In this document: positions 32,276 to 43,250 of the stretch, in pieces
How positions within the stretch are numbered: the stretch's first letter is position 1
How the letters are laid out: each line of letters begins with the position of its first letter
DNA from: Tipula vernalis
Lineage: Eukaryota; Arthropoda; Insecta; Diptera; Tipulidae
Reading direction: 5' to 3'
NCBI GenBank assembly: GCA_958295665.1
Contig: OY282560.1
Coordinates: 43,214,333 to 43,278,332 of the forward strand
Length of the DNA stretch: 64,000 nt
Notes under the pieces: model-generated
Databases searched by the model: none
What the model saw: the letters and a program-made list of their open reading frames with translations, nothing else
What the model was told of the DNA's origin: nothing
Position numbers and translations under genes: made by a program

Positions 32276-32813
32276 ATGGCAACGTTCAACTTTTTAATAA
32301 ATAGACTAAACACGATCCCGATGAACAATCAGAACTATATGGAAGAACTAAAAATCATTAAACGCATAGCAATAAAAAACGGTTATAACACGGACTTAAT
32401 TGACAAAATGAATCTGAGAATCGACCAAATGAACCTGGGAATGAAGTGGGAATCGACTCAAACAACGTAACATAAATACACCAATAGACACCGGAATCTA
32501 TAAGAATACATGTAATGACTGCCCCAAATTCTACATTGGACAAACTGGTAGAAGTTTTCAAGTTAGGTTTACAGAACATATAAAAGAAATCAGAAAACCA
32601 AAAATCGACTCGAAATATGCACAACACTTGACTACAGAAAAACATAATAACACTGACATCAACACAAACTCACAGGTATTACAAAGAATACGAAAAGGGT
32701 TACAAATAAACAGATTAGAAGAACTGGAAATATACAAGGAACGATATAATCCATTTTTACTAAACGAGAAAATTGGCCGCAACAAAATTTACGACCTCAT
32801 TGTAAATCCGTAA
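32276..32813 (+). pseudogene. PLE 2 linker and GIY-YIG endonuclease
   Basis: The linker frame (32276-32470) reads FNFLINRLNTIPM and ELKIIKRIAIKNGY, typical of PLEs between RT and nuclease. After one frameshift, 32475-32812 encodes the GIY-YIG domain. It has T-G-I-Y-K-N-T-C-N-D-C-P-K-F-Y-I-G-Q-T-G-R-S-F (GIY and YIG motifs with a C-x2-C insertion, plus the conserved Arg), then F-T-E-H-I-K-E-I-R, then H-L-T-T-E-K-H and a basic tail to the stop. The nuclease nicks target DNA for insertion. All hallmark residues appear present, but the frame is separated from RT by the shift and the insertion. Confidence 0.85.
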
Positions 32814-33032
32814 TTAATATCATTTTGCACATACACACCCACAAAAACCAGATGGTCAGCAAATTCTTCTCTGTTTTTATCATAAAACACAGACCAGATG
32901 GTATATACTAAAAATAAGGGCGGTACCACCCCTTTAAGAAGAAAAACAAAATAAGGGGGAAAGAACATTCAAAAGGCACGTAGGCACAAAAAATAGGGTA
33001 TAAAAGCAGTTTTTTAGCATAATTTTAGTTAA

Positions 33033-33300
33033 ACCGTTTTATTACAAAAAATGATACCCTGAAAAAATCACTCTATTCTGCCAAAACAGACGTCATACGC
33101 TTGAATGAAAACACAAATGCTGTCTATAAAATTACTTGTGAATGCATCAATCGTATATTGGACAAACTAAGGAATTAATAGGTATGCGCTTTAACCAATA
33201 CAAAAGAGATGCAAAAAAAATTGACTCTCAAAAAACAAATTCAGATCTGACTAGCCCACTACCAAGTCATTTACATGAACGCAATCATGATACATATTGA
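33033..33300 (+). pseudogene. PLE 1 GIY-YIG endonuclease fragment
   Basis: Right after the inner PLE, the frame gives S-L-Y-S-A-K-T-D-V-I-R-L-N-E-N-T-N-A-V-Y-K-I-T-C-E-C-I-N. This is the lead-in and first (GIY-equivalent A-V-Y) strand of the nuclease. Y-I-G-Q-T-K-E-L-I-G-M-R-F-N-Q-Y-K follows in a shifted frame (about 33150-33210), and then S-H-L-H-E-R-N-H-D near 33275. A few bases are lost between the two motifs. It completes the outer PLE interrupted at 31496. Confidence 0.75.
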
Positions 33301-33749
33301 CATTTGATTTGTTCTACTAACAAATAATTTTTGTTTTTCAACCCATTTGTTTTATTTCCCCTGTTTCAATTGGTCATCTTCTAATATAAAAAAATCTCGT
33401 GTCACGGTGTTTATGGTCGCACTCCTCCGAAACGGCTCGACCAATTTTTATTAAATTTTTTATGTATATTTGGTAGGTATGAGAATAGGTCGTAAAGTAT
33501 ATTTCATACCGCTATAGGGGATTAGGGTGCCCCAATCCAGAATTTTTTTTTCTATTTCAATTTTGTTTGACACAAATTTGGTTTCGTATATTTTCTTGAT
33601 TTTGCATCAAAAAATACCTATAACCCCAAATTTTCACCCTCCCATTTTTCAATCGCGATTGTGGTATTTTTGTATGAACAATATCCAAATAATTTAACCG
33701 TCGTTCGTATTTCAAACATAACGAAATTATTTATGTTGTTGAATGACAG

Positions 33750-35520
33750 ATGGCGCTACGTCCGCCTCATCGAACTTTCATCCACATATGCGCAAGGCAT
33801 TCACGAAAAGCGTCGTGCGTGACAATCACCTGTTGTGACAATCATCTGCCTGTTGTTGACGACGTTACTGGAATCATGGTTGGCGACCGCACATCGACGC
33901 AAGAAATCGTGATTCGAAGAAGAAACAATAATCTGGAAATCATCGCCGACACACACCGTTCATATGACGCTCTCCAATATCCGCTAATTTCATGGAAGGG
34001 ACAAGAAGGATATTGCATAAATATTAAACAACAAGATCCCGCCACAGGTAATTCATTCATTATGAACATCATTACTCATTTTGAATTAAAATTTATGAAT
34101 ATGTTGTTACAGCAGCCGAAACAAACAAGAAAGTGAGCTCGATGGATTTTTATTAACGTTTTTGACAACGTCATTCTGCGATGTCATGAGCTATGCCAAA
34201 AATGCATGGTCGACAAAATGAGTAACGACTGCGATTCTTATGACACAATCAACAGAAGCTGCGTGCCGAAAATTGGTAACTCTATCATTCTACCATCATC
34301 GTACGTAGGCAGTCCACGTCATATGCAAGAATACATACAGGATGCTAGACTTTCGTGCGCGAGTACGGGATTACATCTTTGATATTGCCAGGCTAAAATG
34401 CAATACATCGTCATGATATAACAGCACGTGTGTTAGAACAAAAATTGATGTCTTTAATGAGCTTAATTACAAAATTATACGTATTCGGTTCTACACGTTG
34501 CTGGATGTATTCGGTTGAATGGCAAAAGCGAGGATTACCTAATGCACACATTTTGATGTGGTTAGTCGATAAAATACACCCTGAGGAAATCAATAGTGTA
34601 ATTTCCGCGAAAATTCCAGATCCATCTACTGATCAACTACTGTTCGATATTGTTACCACAAATATGATTCATGGCCCATGCGTTGATCTGAATCGTATAT
34701 CGCCTTGCATGGTAGATGAAAAATGTACAAATCGTTTTCCTAAAGATTTCACCAACGACACGAATACAAATGTCGACGGATATCCAACGCAGACATTGAC
34801 ATTGACAATCGTTGGGTGGTACCATATTCGCCTCTGCTGAGCAAAACATTCAATGCTCATATTAATGTTGAGTTCTGCAGTTCGGTGAAGAGCATCAAAT
34901 ACATTTGCAAGTATGTGAATAAAGGTAGTGATGTGGCTGTGCTTCTAAATCATAATACCGATGTGAATGCTCTTCGATTGAATGACAACGACGAAATACT
35001 GTGCTACCAAATTGCCCGAAACATCAGCTCCAATGAAGCTGTCTGGCGAGACAGAAATTAAGCGTGCCATAAATCCACCAAAAACGAATTTTTTGAATTG
35101 TGTAATCGTGCGGATCCTTTCGGTGCCTTTGCACGAACACTACTCTATTCCGAAGTGTAACGCTATTTCACATGGAATCAAACAAAAATATGGATGCCCC
35201 GCAAGCAAGGCACACCAATTGATGCGTGCCCGGCCTATTCAAATCAAACACTTTGGGCGGAGTTTATACAGTCACTCCAATGCAGATTGAGTGCTTCCAT
35301 CTGCGACTGTTGTTGGTTAATGTACCGGCCCATTGTCATTTCAAGATATACGCAAAGTGAACGGACAATATTATCCAACATATAAAGATGCATGCCTTGC
35401 ACCCGGCTTGCTGGAAGACGACAATCACTGGGACGATATGCTTGCTTAAGCAGCGTTGGGCTGTACAGCAGCACAAATTCGTCTACTTTTCGCTATAGTG
35501 TTATAGCAGTCACGTTGTGG
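33750..35520 (+). pseudogene. Helitron Rep (HUH nuclease) region
   Basis: The N-terminal part reads I-V-I-R-R-R-N-N-N-L and THRSYDALQYPLISWKGQEG (33900-34015). The Helitron-like N domain ends near S-I-I-L-P-S-S-Y (34285-34310). The HUH motif at about 34534-34563 reads G-L-P-N-A-H-I-L-M-W-L, where the family has H-x-H, so the first metal-binding His is Asn and the nuclease is dead. The paired-Tyr helix I-K-Y-I-C-K-Y-V-N-K-G-S-D (34888-34930) keeps both tyrosines. Linker motifs follow: W-M-P-R-K-Q-G-T (35190), then a region ending near L-L-F-A-I-V (35500). At least five stops or shifts are present. Rep normally nicks and rejoins DNA in rolling-circle transposition. Confidence 0.85.
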
Positions 35521-35539
35521 GACAAGCACAAAAGTTCAA

Positions 35540-37024
35540 TGACTGACGGTGCAACAATCTATGCATTTTGATTGCCAATTTACCACTCAGTCATTTCGGT
35601 ATGAGTTCGCCAAATCGAAGTGCATCTGATTTAATGTACACCGCAATGAATCGTGAACTACAGTGCGATACTGCAGAAATGTCAGCGATTGTTACTCGCA
35701 ATGTCCCACTACTGACTCATGAACAAAAAATCATTTACAACCGCATTATTTTGGCAGTTTCGGCGGGACAAGGTGGATTCTTTTTTTTTGGATGCACCAG
35801 GTGGAACTGGCAAAATATTTCTCATTTCGCTAATTCTCGCCGAAACACGATCAAATAACGGCATCACATTGACCGTTGCATCATCTTGCATTGCAGCAAC
35901 TTTATTGAATGGAGGCAGAGCAGCTCATTCAGCATTTAAGCTGCCACTGAATATTCAAAATAACCCAGACGCAGTGTGCAACATAAAAAAACAATCGTCC
36001 ATGGTCACAGTGCTGTAACAATGCAAAATTATCATCTGGGATGAATGCACTATGGCACACAAACATTCTCTTGAGGCGTTGAACAGAACACTCAAAGATA
36101 TAAAAAAACAAGGACAAACTATTCGGCGGCACTCTGTTACTCCTTTCAGGTGATTTCCGACAAACACTTCCGGTCGTTCCACGTTCAACCTACGCTGATG
36201 AGATCAACGCTTCCTTGAAATCATCGGCACAGTCGCGTAACGTTGAAAAAGTCCAGCTAAAAATAAACATGCGCGTTCAAATGCTACAAGATCCATCCGC
36301 TGACACATTCTCGAACCAATTGTTAGATATCGGCGATGGAAAAGTTGCTGTTTATGAAAATACTGAATGCATAAAATTCCCCACTAATTTCTGCACAGTC
36401 GTTGATTCAGATTTGGCAGAAAGAGCCATTTTGGCAGCAAAAAATGTGGATGTCGACGATTTAAACTTCAAGATACAGTAGTCGTTGCCAGGCGACTTGA
36501 TATCATACAAATCGATCGATACAGTTTGCGATACCAACGAAGCTGTAAATTATCCAACAGAGTTTTTGAACTCACTGGATTTGCCAGGCATGCCACCACA
36601 CCTTCGACGACTGAAAGTTGGATCTCCGGTTATTTAACTTCGGAATTTAAACCCACCACGGTTGTGCATTGGCACGCGATTGATGAATAAAAAATTGCTG
36701 ATAAACATTATAGAAGCCACCATTTTGAATGGCAAATTCCGAGCCGAAATTGTTTTACTGCCACGAATTCCAATGATTCCCACAGACGTGCCAATTGAAT
36801 TCAAACGCGTTCAATTTCCTATTAGATTGGCATTCGCAATGACAATCAATAAGTCGCAAAGCCAAACGATGTTTGTTTGCGGCTTAGATTTGGGCACACC
36901 ATGTTTTTCACACGGACAATTATACGTGGCATGTTCTCGCGTGGGTAAACCATCGAGCTTATTTGTATTGGCTAAAGACGGATTGACAAAAAATGTCATA
37001 CACTCAATTGCTCTTCGAAATTAA
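35540..37024 (+). pseudogene. Helitron Pif1-type helicase region
   Basis: The domain begins P-L-L-T-H-E-Q-K-I-I-Y-N-R-I (35706-35750). A T-run (35782-35790) causes a frame slip just before Walker A, L-D-A-P-G-G-T-G-K-I-F (35788-35820), where the usual Thr after K is Ile. Walker B is I-I-W-D-E-C-T-M-A-H-K (36028-36062), after a stop. L-S-G-D-F-R-Q-T-L-P-V-V-P (36145-36182) and K-I-N-M-R-V-Q (36262-36285) follow. The C-terminal motifs are A-F-A-M-T-I-N-K-S-Q-S-Q-T (36831-36870) and H-G-Q-L-Y-V-A-C-S-R-V (36912-36945). The last 120 codons are open to the stop at 37022. The helicase would unwind DNA during rolling-circle replication. Confidence 0.85.
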
Positions 37025-37215
37025 TATTGATTTTCTTTATTTCATTTTCCAACTATAGGTTAAAAATATTTTACTTTTTCACTTTACATTTAACTTTTAA
37101 GAGATCAAACAATGAATATGTCCTCTTTCTGGCATAGATCCCATCCCCACACACTTACAATACATTCGTTACTTTTTATTTAACAACCAAAATATTCACT
37201 AGAAATAATGTATAT

Positions 37216-37244
37216 GGCAGAACAACGTTTGCCGGGTCAGCTAG
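37216..37244 (+). terminator. Helitron 3' hairpin and CTAG end
   Basis: A GC-rich stem (GGCA-GAAC with GTT-TGCC, one bulge) is followed by GGGTCAGCTAG. A hairpin about ten bases before a terminal CTRR is the recognised termination signal of Helitron rolling-circle transposition. Confidence 0.75.
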
Positions 37245-37513
37245 TATTTTTATAAATTTTCCTAATCCCTTCTAGATATTAATTAAAGTTTTGTAATAAA
37301 CTAGAGTCAAACCATTCAAAAATGACAGATCCCGTTACACATTTTTCCGGTACAGACCAATCTTTGCAAAGATTTAAAGGTTACTGAATCTTTCAATGAA
37401 ATTTAAGCCTTTGAAGTTATCCCAGTTTTTATCCAAGAAAAAATTAAAATGTCCATCAGGTAACACTATCCCATCCCAATTATAATGATTCTTTTTATTC
37501 TAACTAGAGCTAA
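37245..37513. other. AT-rich spacer, nothing recognised
   Basis: Sequence between the Helitron end and the tandem duplication. No gene or repeat seen. Confidence 0.4.
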
Positions 37514-37845
37514 GTCGGCCAGCTTCCAAATAGTTCTATATTAATTTATCATAATTTTCAATATTTTAGAGTCTATCTCCTAAGATCTTAGAGGGCCGGA
37601 AATGATTATTTATGTTTCGAGTTGGCCAACTCTGATACGAATACAAGGACCAGCCGTACATTGTAATTTGTACAATCGGCCAGCTCCAAATGGTTGTATA
37701 TGAATTTATCATAATTTTAAATATTTTAGAGCCTAACTTCTAATATCTTAGAGAGTTGGAAATGATACTTCATATTTTGAGTTGGCTCAAATGAATGACA
37801 AGGCTCGACTCTGATAGGGAAATCAGCCCCAGCCGAACATTGTAA
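37514..37845 (+). repeat. Tandem duplication, ~161-bp unit, two copies
   Basis: TCGGCCAGCT-CCAAAT-GTT starts copies at 37514 and 37675. Both continue with AATTTATCATAATTTT, ATATTTTAGAG and ATATCTTAGAGGG-like blocks and end CAGCCGTACATTGTAA or CAGCCGAACATTGTAA. Divergence of roughly 15-20% by eye indicates an old duplication. Confidence 0.75.
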
Positions 37846-40100
37846 CTTTATAGAGTATAGGTTAGGTTTATTAAGAAATTACCTGTAGGATAAATAATGT
37901 GTAGCAGGCCTTACTAGAAAAAAGAAGTAGGACCAGAGGTGACTGGTTTTTGAATGCAATGCATGCATTAAAGGAATTCGGTTTTTTCAATACGCAAATA
38001 AATAAAAGCGCAAAAATACCTTTGTTTAATTCCAATTTGTGTTATTCTTCCTAATTATGGGTATATTCATTATTCTCACCTCATTCTATACGTGTGTCAC
38101 GTTCTATAATAACCACTAACATTTTAGGCCAATTAAATTTTATGAGACTAAGAGTTCAAAAATCATTATTTTCTTTTTAAATTGTTTTATAGCAAAGTGG
38201 CTTTATTTTGCAATCGGTTCTTTTTTAAATTCTAGGATTTGCAACTTAATACCCCATGAGCACAGTTTTAATATTTTGAAGATTCATCATCAATTGATTA
38301 AGACCATACTAGGTAGGGGAAAATAATGCTGGACAGTTTGGAACATCAAAGCATTACTGCATAATATATGGTACATACAAACTCTATGCAACTCCACTTC
38401 CACAATCTGTAACATCACGCGAGTAATATCAACGAATCATCTTCAACAATAAGCTTGAAATTATCGAATAATCCCGAAACGAAACAGCAAAGTCGTTCGA
38501 ATTCGCAATATGGATTAATTCAAAATTATTTCGATGATATTGGAAAATCTCATGTATCCTAGAAAAATTTCATCTACAAATATGTGTTAACTGTATCTGT
38601 AAAAGAACACAACGCTAGGCCAATCGTTGGAGGCTTAAAAACAAAATTAAGCCTGCTGCAAAACTAAGCAGCTGGAGTAATCTCGAAAAGCTCATAGTCT
38701 TAGAACTCTACAACAATCTGGATAATTATTCAAATACGATTTAAATATTCTGGAAAAACTATTATAAATATAAAATCCTCGAAATACCAAGAAATCACTA
38801 AGAATTTCGAATAATCTGATTAATGCCATGCAGTCTTCAAAAAACCTTGAATACTCTAGAAAATAAGACAGTAACGAATAACTTCAATGTTAACTTACAG
38901 TCGAACGATATTTAAATTTGGAACCTAGGTAAATCCACAAACCTTTGAAATTCGAGAATAACTTCTCTGTAAGATAATTTAATTGGATGCTATGCTTACT
39001 CGTAATTCAACTCCAACCAAAACTCGAATAATATCGAAAATTTTGAATAATAGCGAATATAAAATTTTCAATAATAAATTTAAAAAGTCCGAAATATCAA
39101 AGAAAATATCATTAGATTTCTAACTTCACGCAACTCATGTCTAGCAAATTTCGAGTGTAAGCGAGAAACTCCAATAGACCCAAATAATTTCGAAAAGTAC
39201 AGAGTTCTTGAATAATGTTGAAAAATATCAACGCGTAATCTTAAAAATGTTGTCTAATAATGTTGATCATTTCGAATATGTTAGATACCAAGCAACTCAA
39301 CCCTATTCAAACTCAGATAAAAATATTGACCAAAAAAATTGTTTCGTATTTAAAATATAGAATTTTGAAATGTTGTCTTTGAAAATATCGACTGCTAAAA
39401 TCTCGTAACTCATTTTGTAACACGAGTTCTCGAACTGCTTACCATAATCGCGTTTCCTCGCAATTGCAACATTGAAACCTGAAATATGAGAGACACATAA
39501 TCGACAAGCAGACGTGAAATTAAAATTTGAATGGATTATAATTAAATATAACTTGTAGGGTAACTGGGGAGCAGTAAACTTCAGTATAAATTTTATACTC
39601 GGTATAATTCGAGCTACCAGTAACGTCTCCAAGAGCTTTGCGGTGGAGTCTAATTTGTTTGTATATGTTTTTGTATCAGACGCAGACCATTCGGGTGAGC
39701 GATGAACGCTCGAACGAGGTAGACGTGTTTTTTTTGTCTTCCTGCGTAAATTAAATTTTATTTTTATTTTCGATGTACATAAATTCAAAAAAAGTGTGTG
39801 TTGAAATAAACAAATAAATAAAAAGTGATTTTTTTTATTAATAAAAAGTGTTCATAGTGAATAAAATAAAAAAAATAAAAAATTCTCCTGTATACAAAAA
39901 TAATTTTGTTGCAAATGGCGTACAATTAAAATAATTTTGCGCAACAAAGACAAAAAATACAGTCGAGAAAAAACATTTTGTTTAATTTCTTCTAAATTTG
40001 TAAAAATAGTGCGGGATGAAATTGTGTGGAAAATAGTCGAACGAAGTATAAAATGTGTCCATCCGGGAACATTTGCCAGGTTTTTATCAAATTTTCCTTA
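37846..40100. other. AT-rich stretch; TCGAATAAT-type cryptic repeats at 38.4-39.3 kb
   Basis: No gene is recognised. 38440-39300 is dense in TTCGAATAAT, ATATCGAAAA and similar words, a cryptic simple sequence. A 161-residue reverse frame (39303-39788) shows no family motif and is not called a gene. 39600-39740 is the least AT-rich part. Confidence 0.45.
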
Positions 40101-42659
40101 AATTTTATGCTTTTTGATTAAATAACGCATGTGTGTATGTGTGTAGTTGCTTGTTGTCTGCTTGCATGAGTATGGAGGCATCTCTTTCTCGAACGTATTT
40201 GCATTTGTTTATGTATAAACGGGTTCATTATGTATGTGCGAGGCAAAGAATGCAGAAGGGATATATGCAGGATATATGGTTGGTCTCTCTTTTAATCGTA
40301 AGAACGTAAAGATCAACATGCCATTTGGTTTTTAAACTATGGACTTTCTCATTTATGTAATTCCTATTGGAATTTGGTATAGAATGAAGAATTAAATTAA
40401 AAGTGATTTAATTTAATTAAAAAATCGAGAATACATCGAGTTGTATTTGTAAATTTCCCATATACATATGATTGGATGATAGTGCGGCGTCGGAAATTGT
40501 TTTGGTTTTATACTTTTATTTTTCTATTTTACATTGAGATATAACTTTGCGGGAACTGGTTAATTGGAGTATGACTTACTTATTCAACATGAGCAGAATC
40601 AACACGAGATTGCAGGAAATAGGAACCACTAACAGAGATGGTGGAAATGGGGGTACTTAACTAATTACTGTGAATAACTTCTAATTCGGTTTACTGGGTG
40701 TTGCTTGGAAACAATTGATTAATTTTATTTCAATTTTCAGAGATATTATTTATCATAAATCTGATAGGTTGAATTGGGAATGGATCTGCGTTAAATTTTT
40801 TAACCTTTTATCCTACAGATTGTTTCAGATTTTGAAAGTTTTAAATATTTAAATTTGAATTTTAAGTTAGGAATTCTTGAATTCGGTTATGGTACGGGGG
40901 GAGGGGGATTAATTTCGTTTTCGATTTTCAGGAAGTAGGATTGTGTAGGATTGTGTCGTCTTTTCCTACATATAATACCAACTATTGACCACTTAGATGC
41001 CTGTAACCCGTACAATACCTATGATAAAATTTTTAATCCGTACAGATGCTAATTTTAAGGCTTGTTAAATTTAGTAATTAATTTGCTGTCCTAAGAGTAT
41101 AAGTTGTAAGAATATAATATTAAGTTATTGCCAATGTACGGGGTTTGACAGCGCCAGCCTCCATCTTCTAAGGTATAAAACGAATTAAAACTTTTCGTTA
41201 TTTTTTTGCTTCTTAAAACCATTAGTTGATCTTACGTCGCTAAAGGAGACGTGCCAATGGCGTAACTGGGTAATCGCAGCACCCGTGATCGCGGAGGGCC
41301 CACGGTTGTTTGGGCCGACGAGATTCCCTTTATTAGTTCAAATTTAAGGTGAAATAGCTCAGGAAATTTTTAAGAAAAGGCGGTGGTCTAATTATTAGAA
41401 AAAGAAGAAATCGTTCCTGTTGCTATTAAATATTTTTTTAAGACAGGCTCAACCATTTCTTCTCGGTGCTGACTGATATTAAGATTTAGAATAAAATCAG
41501 CTAAACTCGTTTAAAATAAAAGCTTTCAACATCAAACGACAATGATTTTTGTGTTTGCTAAGTTTACTTGTTTGTATTATATCTTTTGCTTAACTCCAAG
41601 TTTACCTCTTTTACATTTATCAAAATTCAACCTTTCACATTCAACCTGCAATTCATCTTTTCACAAATCAAGTTTTGATTGGAAAAGGTTAAATTTGGTT
41701 TCAAAATGGGAGCTTATAGTAATCTGCTGGTGTTGGCATATTGCGATGTATCGTTGTGACGTTCATAAAAATACAAGAAGAAATATTTCAGGAGGAAACT
41801 GGAGAAGTATTTAACCGCGACTGAAAATGGATTCTTGTTTCCCTTACTTGGGCCAAACCGGTCAGTCTCTGTAGTCAGTTGGTGTTCATTCGACTTCTAG
41901 TTTCTCATTTGGCGGATCTTCTAACTGGCAGTGAACGGAAAATAAAAATGATGCAAAATGCAATTTCCAACTTTATTTTCCAAGTAGTGATGGTGCTTTT
42001 TTTTGGTTGTGTTTGATAGGGTTCTTCTGATTTTGGAAGTTCTCGCTTCCCGATTTCGTATTCGTTTGTCTCAGGTTTCATCTTTTGATCACTTTTTGAA
42101 GTTTTCGAGATTTTTGGAGTTTGTCATCGAGGTGAGATGCGCGATGTTTGAGACTTGATAAGTGATTCGGTGTTACAGGTGTAAACAGTAAGTTTATTCG
42201 AGATTTTCGAGATTATTTGAGTATGTTTGATGGTTCGATGTTGCTCGGGAGTTTTGGCGCCTATTCGAAGAGAACGATTCTTCGATGTTTGAAAAATACC
42301 CGATGAATATTTGGAGAGCTTTGTAGAAAGCAAAAAGCTGAATTGTTCGAGAGCAGTCGACATTCACGTGATGTAGGGATTTTCCGAATTGTTCTGTACA
42401 TGGCAGTGATTAGCACTTGTAGGATTTTTTTGGTCTTGCATGCTTGCGGATGGTTTGATATTTGAGAGCTTTCTGGAATGTTCAGAACACTTTAAAAATC
42501 GACATTTTTGAGATTATTTCGAAATTGTTGATGTTTTTAAGTTACATTCAGGATTTGCGATGCCTTGTTCATATATTTGGGACTCGTCAAAGCGTGGAGT
42601 TGCGGGATGTTTTGTTTTATTTTAGGCCATTCAATTGAATCGGGTTCTGTTCATCTAGT
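40101..42659. other. AT-rich non-coding stretch, no gene seen
   Basis: Short TG/TGTGTA microsatellite-like tracts near 40130-40150 and a G-run at 40897-40907. 42040-42560 is rich in TTCGAGATT-type words on this strand. Small frames (for example 41542-41814) have no recognisable motif. Confidence 0.45.
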
Positions 42660-42719
42660 GTTTTCATCTTTTGAACGATCGTTCAAAATGATTCGTAAAC
42701 GATTCGTAATGCTCGAAAA

Positions 42720-43250
42720 TGGAAACAATTGAGAACAAATACTCTGAATTTTTCCCAAAAGTACCCTTTGTGGTGTCAGGTTTCTGAATGAAGTGATTTG
42801 ATTTAGAAGGCTTTGATGAACAGAAGCTCTTGAAACAAGGGGTCCTTGACATTTCTTGCAAATACTTAATTTGGGTCATAAAACATTTTAATGAAGGATA
42901 GAATTTGTCGAAAATCACAAAAGTCACCGAGAAGGTATGAATGGATTATCAAGCTTCAAGCTGATTGAAAGCAAATACTCTAAATTGGTCCCAAAATACA
43001 ATCTTCTTTTATAATATCGAGTTTGAAAGTCAAATGGTTTGGTACAAATATTGGAGATCCTAACCCAAATTCCGTCATCCCTTTCAGTATCAAGTTTTGA
43101 AGTAGAATGGTTTATTTAAAATGCTTCGATAAGTGAAAGCTTTTAAACCTGTAGCTCTTGACAATTTTTCAAATACATAATTTGGGCTCATCAAGCATTT
43201 GATTAAAAACTGGTTTAAGGAACATAATGCTGAAATGATTAAATTAGTTG
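42720..43250 (+). repeat. Degenerate tandem repeat, about 290-bp period
   Basis: Blocks of the first copy recur in the second. AGAACAAATACTCTGAATTT (42731) resembles AAAGCAAATACTCTAAATTG (42970). TGACATTTCTTGCAAATACT with TTAATTTGGGTCAT (42847-42880) resembles TGACAATTTTTCAAATACAT with AATTTGGGCTCAT (43157-43190). Divergence is high and a partial middle copy may exist. Confidence 0.55.

Larger units (their letters stand above)
31496..33032 (+). mobile_element. Penelope-like element 2 with ~80-bp terminal inverted repeats
   Basis: Left end 31496-31578 and right end 32949-33032 are inverted copies (TTAACTAAAATTATGC, AAAACTGCTTTTATACCC and TGCCTACGTGCCTTTTGAAT in the left orientation). Only one or two mismatches are visible. 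They enclose the C-terminal RT part and the GIY-YIG domain of a PLE distinct from the outer one. PLE insertions often carry an inverted partial copy of their own terminus upstream, which would give this structure on a 5'-truncated copy (known for Penelope). A flanking target duplication was not resolved. Confidence 0.8.
28501..33300 (+). mobile_element. Penelope-like element 1 (outer), carrying three insertions
   Basis: Pieces of one PLE open reading frame occur in order at 28791-29128, 29646-29995, 30904-31495 and 33033-33300. Three other elements (29129-29635, 29996-30896, 31496-33032) separate them. At the first two junctions short target-site duplications let the reading frame be followed across the insertion: ATGCTAGTAG at 29119-29128 and 29636-29645, and AACATCA at 29989-29995 and 30897-30903. 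The left boundary of the element is uncertain. The order is RT N-terminal region, RT palm, thumb, then GIY-YIG endonuclease, as in canonical PLEs. Confidence 0.8.
33395..37244 (+). mobile_element. Helitron, end to end, with decayed Rep-helicase gene
   Basis: The 5' end TCTCGTGTCACGGTGTTTAT starts with TC at 33395. The 3' end ...GCCGGGTCAGCTAG stops at CTAG, 37244. The flanking bases are A (33394) and T (37245), as expected for Helitron insertion between A and T without duplication. A short stem near the 3' end (GGCAGAAC / GTTTGCC, 37216-37233) precedes CTAG by about ten bases. Between the ends lies one Rep-Pif1 gene in the sense orientation, broken by stops and frameshifts. Length 3.85 kb, shorter than intact autonomous insect Helitrons with this gene, consistent with internal deletions. 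Confidence 0.85.

Noticed and set aside
31496..33032. TTAA at both ends of PLE 2 considered as a piggyBac-type duplication
   Set aside because: TTAA is the tip of the ~80-bp inverted repeat itself and the content is PLE RT and GIY-YIG, so a DNA-transposon reading is not supported.
39303..39788. 161-residue reverse-strand open frame
   Set aside because: No recognisable domain, composition like its surroundings, and no splice or start context that stands out; open frames of this size are expected by chance.
39600..40100. Possible host-gene promoter or first exon in a less AT-rich patch
   Set aside because: No coding continuation, no clear core-promoter combination and no downstream exon could be supported by eye.
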